NCBI RefSeq assembly: GCF_021462225.1
Contig: NC_061811.1
Location: 9,139,663-9,203,662 of the forward strand
Origin: Girardinichthys multiradiatus
Lineage: Eukaryota > Chordata > Actinopteri > Cyprinodontiformes > Goodeidae
Length of the DNA stretch: 64,000 nt
Direction of reading: 5' to 3'
The translations under genes were made by a program, and so were the position numbers. The notes below the pieces were generated by a model, which was not told where the DNA came from, searched no databases, and saw only the letters and a program-made list of their open reading frames with translations. How positions within the stretch are numbered: the first letter of the stretch is position 1; each line of letters begins with the position of its first letter. Of this stretch, positions 61,827 to 64,000 are shown in pieces.

Positions 61827-63954
61827 AATTTTCTGAAACATTGAATTTTAAGTATTCATGATTTGTAAGCGACAATCATGAAAATTACAAGAAATAAGGC
61901 TTGAAATATTTAATTCCATTGGTAATTAATCTTTATAACATGAGTTTCACTTTCTGAATTAGGTGACAAAAATGCTTTTTCACAAGATTCTAATTTCTAC
62001 AACTGTACTTGTAAATCATATGAATGTTTATAGATACTATTTTTTCCTTTAGGCCAGACAGCTCATTGAAGAGTGTAATGTCATTAAAGTGATCGTTGAT
62101 GCCGTCTTTGAGTTGCTGCGGGAACATTTGGATAACAGCAATCGCTTCATCTTTCTGGGCTACAACTCAGAAAAGTTTTCCCGCATCCAGGTCATCTTCC
62201 ATGACCTCAGGTAGTTAACACATTTGAAAGATTCGCTTTGTTCCTGAACATTTGAGTTTTAATTTGAGGTACAATTATCTGTCCGCCTCAGGTACATTCT
62301 GATCAGTAAGCCCTCTGTATGGACAGAGGAGCTGCGAGGGCAGTTCCTGGAGGGATTCAAGGTCTTTCTTGGATTTCTTAAATGCATGCAGGTACTAACC
62401 ACCCCACACCAGTCCAATCGTAGAGCATCATTTTATTAAACTTGGCCAGTGGTTCCCCATAATTCTTTGTTTTGATGATCAGGGTATGGAGGAAGTGAAG
62501 CGCCAGCTCGGGCAACATATCGCGGTGGAGCCAGAATGGGAGGCTGGTTTTACTCTCCAGATCCAGCTCCGTCACATTCTTCCCATGTTTCAGGACTGGT
62601 GCTCCTCTGATGTAAGATGTCCCCTATTAATATTATTGTTTATTAAAGGGAATTAAAGCAAAGTGGTTCTGTTTTCCTGGACATCAGACTCTGTTTGCAT
62701 ATTTTCTCATATTTCTATTCAGATGTGCCTTCTTTGTTTCTATTTGTTATAAAGCTTGAACCTCATCTCAAATATGTGAACATAATGCACAACCATTGAA
62801 TCAGCTCATTTTTTCCCTGTTAGAGTGCGGTTTTATGTGTTGTGTTTGCCCCCTCAGGATGAGATCATGCTGCAGGCGTTTAAGGCGTGCCACGCAGCCC
62901 TGACCGAATGCAACAACCAGCCTTTAAACAGGGAGCCCGCTGACTTCTACATGTGCAAGCACATCCTGCATGCTCGTCCATACAGAGTGTCGCAGGAGCC
63001 GGTCAGCATACACCTGCCCATTTCCAGGCTGCTAGCAGGTAGAAAGACTGGAATCTGACATAAACAGTGATGTATAAAGAAGTTGGTACCTGACTATTCT
63101 GTGTTTTTTTGTGATCCATAGGTCTGTATGTACTTCTGTGGAAAACAGGCGCCATTAAACGTCTGAATAATCCCGTAAGTGAGACAGAAAATTGCTCATT
63201 TACTTATTTTACTGATTCTGAGAAATATGAAGCTAGCATATGAAATATGAACCCTCTCATGTAAAAGCGCAGCATGTGGGCTGGCTAATGCAGCTGCTAC
63301 AGTTGCAATTAATCTTTGTTTTCCTTCATGCAGGAAGGCTACGATTTTGTTCAGCTTGCAGAGCATCCTCTGCACTGCGTGGTCCTCGCCGCTCAGGTTA
63401 CGGCTGAGATGTGGCGCCGAAACGGGTTGTCGTTGGTCAGCCAAGTAAGCCTTTATGTTTGAGTCACAAGGCCTTTTTTCTCATGATATCTATTCCCTCT
63501 AAAGAAAAAAATAATTTTTCATTGGTTTCTGAACAGGTCTACTACTATCAGGATGTAAAATGCAGGGACGAGATGTACGATAAAGATATTGTCATGCTGC
63601 AGGTGGGCATCAGTCAGCCATCATTGGCTCTATTTTCTTGTTTTTTTGCTTTAAAACAACAACTGATTCCTGCCAGCTTTTTGCTTTTTACAGATTGCTG
63701 CTTCCAAAATGGATCCCAACCACTTCCTCATGCTGATCCTGCTCAGGTTTGAGCTTTTTGAAAACTTCAATGGAGGTTGTGTGAACAAAGACCAGGTAAG
63801 TTTTACAATACCCATAGAAGTTATTCCAACAGAAACATTGCCGCTTCTGGGAAAAATGTCCTGATTGGTTTCACGCAACTAAACCTGTAGGATGAGTTGA
63901 TGCAATGGAACCGTTTGACCGAGGAGATGCTGTTCCTGCTGATTGTCATCTTTG
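53015..63954 (+). CDS. ubr1: UBR1, N-recognin E3 ubiquitin ligase (exons 1-20, truncated by window end)
   Basis: Twenty exons in continuous phase: 53015-53059, 55383-55642, 56548-56626, 56792-56896, 58677-58804, 58898-59036, 60107-60169, 60255-60378, 60482-60589, 60688-60776, 60864-60962, 62053-62210, 62292-62391, 62483-62611, 62858-63038, 63122-63174, 63334-63444, 63537-63602, 63694-63795 and 63891-63954. They encode 734 residues of roughly 1,750. Exons 2-4 hold the zinc-binding UBR box, about residues 88-155, with [18 protein letters not shown] and [14 protein letters not shown], which reads basic type-1 N-degrons. [11 protein letters not shown] marks the following ClpS-like region for type-2 N-degrons. 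Residues such as [17 protein letters not shown] and [18 protein letters not shown] fit UBR1 better than UBR2. The RING domain and C-terminus lie beyond the window. The last donor is at 63955. Confidence 0.94.
53940..54670 (-). mobile_element. Tc1-like relic, family D, in ubr1 intron 1
   Basis: The minus strand encodes [20 protein letters not shown] (WSDES motif) and [15 protein letters not shown] (QQDN.P.H motif) of a Tc1 transposase. The intervening frames are broken. Confidence 0.8.
55075..55226 (+). repeat. tRNA-derived SINE with internal deletion
   Basis: GGTGGCACTGTTGGTAGCA (A-box side) and CTGGGTTCGACTCCCAGCTG (B box) form the tRNA-like head. A short body GCATGGAGTTTGCATGTTCT follows, then the tail GAAAATGGATGGATG. 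Compared with 8185-8525, most of the body is missing. It is not a functional tRNA gene. Confidence 0.85.
57420..58330 (-). mobile_element. Tc1-like family B relic in ubr1 intron 4
   Basis: GCAGATATTTACATTCACTG at one end. The minus-strand transposase body includes CATGATGCTGCCACCTCCAT and TTGGCTTTGTTCCCCCTAAA. Broken in all frames. Confidence 0.75.
61370..61770 (-). mobile_element. DNA transposon relic in ubr1 intron 11
   Basis: Contains CTCAATACTTGGTTGGGGCT, GCATGAATTACTGCATCAAT and GATTCTCTGTTGGGTTCAGG, the reverse of a transposase segment (the NPTEN.W-type end) common in fish. No intact frame. Confidence 0.6.
61785..61823 (+). repeat. (TA)n microsatellite
   Basis: Thirty-nine bases of alternating T and A in ubr1 intron 11, directly after the transposon relic. 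Confidence 0.95.
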
Positions 63955-64000
63955 GTACGGCTTCGTGTTCTTCTGACCAGCTTTTAGGATGCTTGTATAG

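Overview
The window is vertebrate nuclear DNA, almost certainly from a teleost fish. It holds multi-exon genes with short GT-AG introns, and many decayed Tc1-like transposons, tRNA-derived SINEs and LINE ends of the kinds common in teleosts. I rebuilt the gene models by hand from splice sites and reading phase. No database search was run, so names rest on recognised family motifs plus gene order.

Layout, left to right: fam181a (+, one coding exon, 3352-4128); asb2 (-, 4673-12322, with a second upstream first exon at 14905-15101); a transposon-rich gap; a DUF4200 coiled-coil gene, probably ccdc197 (+, 21544-26558); otub2 (+, 28454-32592); ddx24 (-, 32768-39214); a clade A serpin, best fit serpina10 (-, 42697-44317); atxn3 (-, 48634-52815, last exon not found); and ubr1 (+, from 53015, exons 1-20, cut by the right edge). 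The order fam181a-asb2-ccdc197-otub2-ddx24-serpina10 matches human 14q32 as I recall it. atxn3 is also a 14q32 gene in human, whereas ubr1 is on human 15q, so the tight atxn3/ubr1 pair is probably a fish arrangement.

Several products belong to ubiquitin biology: asb2 (cullin-RING substrate adaptor), otub2 (OTU deubiquitinase), atxn3 (Josephin deubiquitinase) and ubr1 (N-degron E3). I see no sign of coordinated function; this is old synteny. The others are a TEAD-binding-type protein (fam181a), a nucleolar-type DEAD-box helicase (ddx24), a secreted protease inhibitor (serpina10) and a cilium/flagellum-type coiled-coil protein (ccdc197).

The main points for a second look are: a palindromic RFX X-box just upstream of ccdc197; an otub2 intron built from about eight degenerate copies of the preceding exon end and splice donor; a 66-nt near-perfect hairpin in otub2 intron 3; a phase-compatible second first exon of asb2; an exact CTCF core in the 199-bp atxn3/ubr1 divergent promoter; a GC-AG intron in the serpin; a 99-bp open-frame intron in atxn3 together with loss of a recognisable polyQ tract; and an inverted-repeat element with six tandem 20-bp units at 40307-40498. 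I found no viral gene, CRISPR array, rRNA or true tRNA gene.
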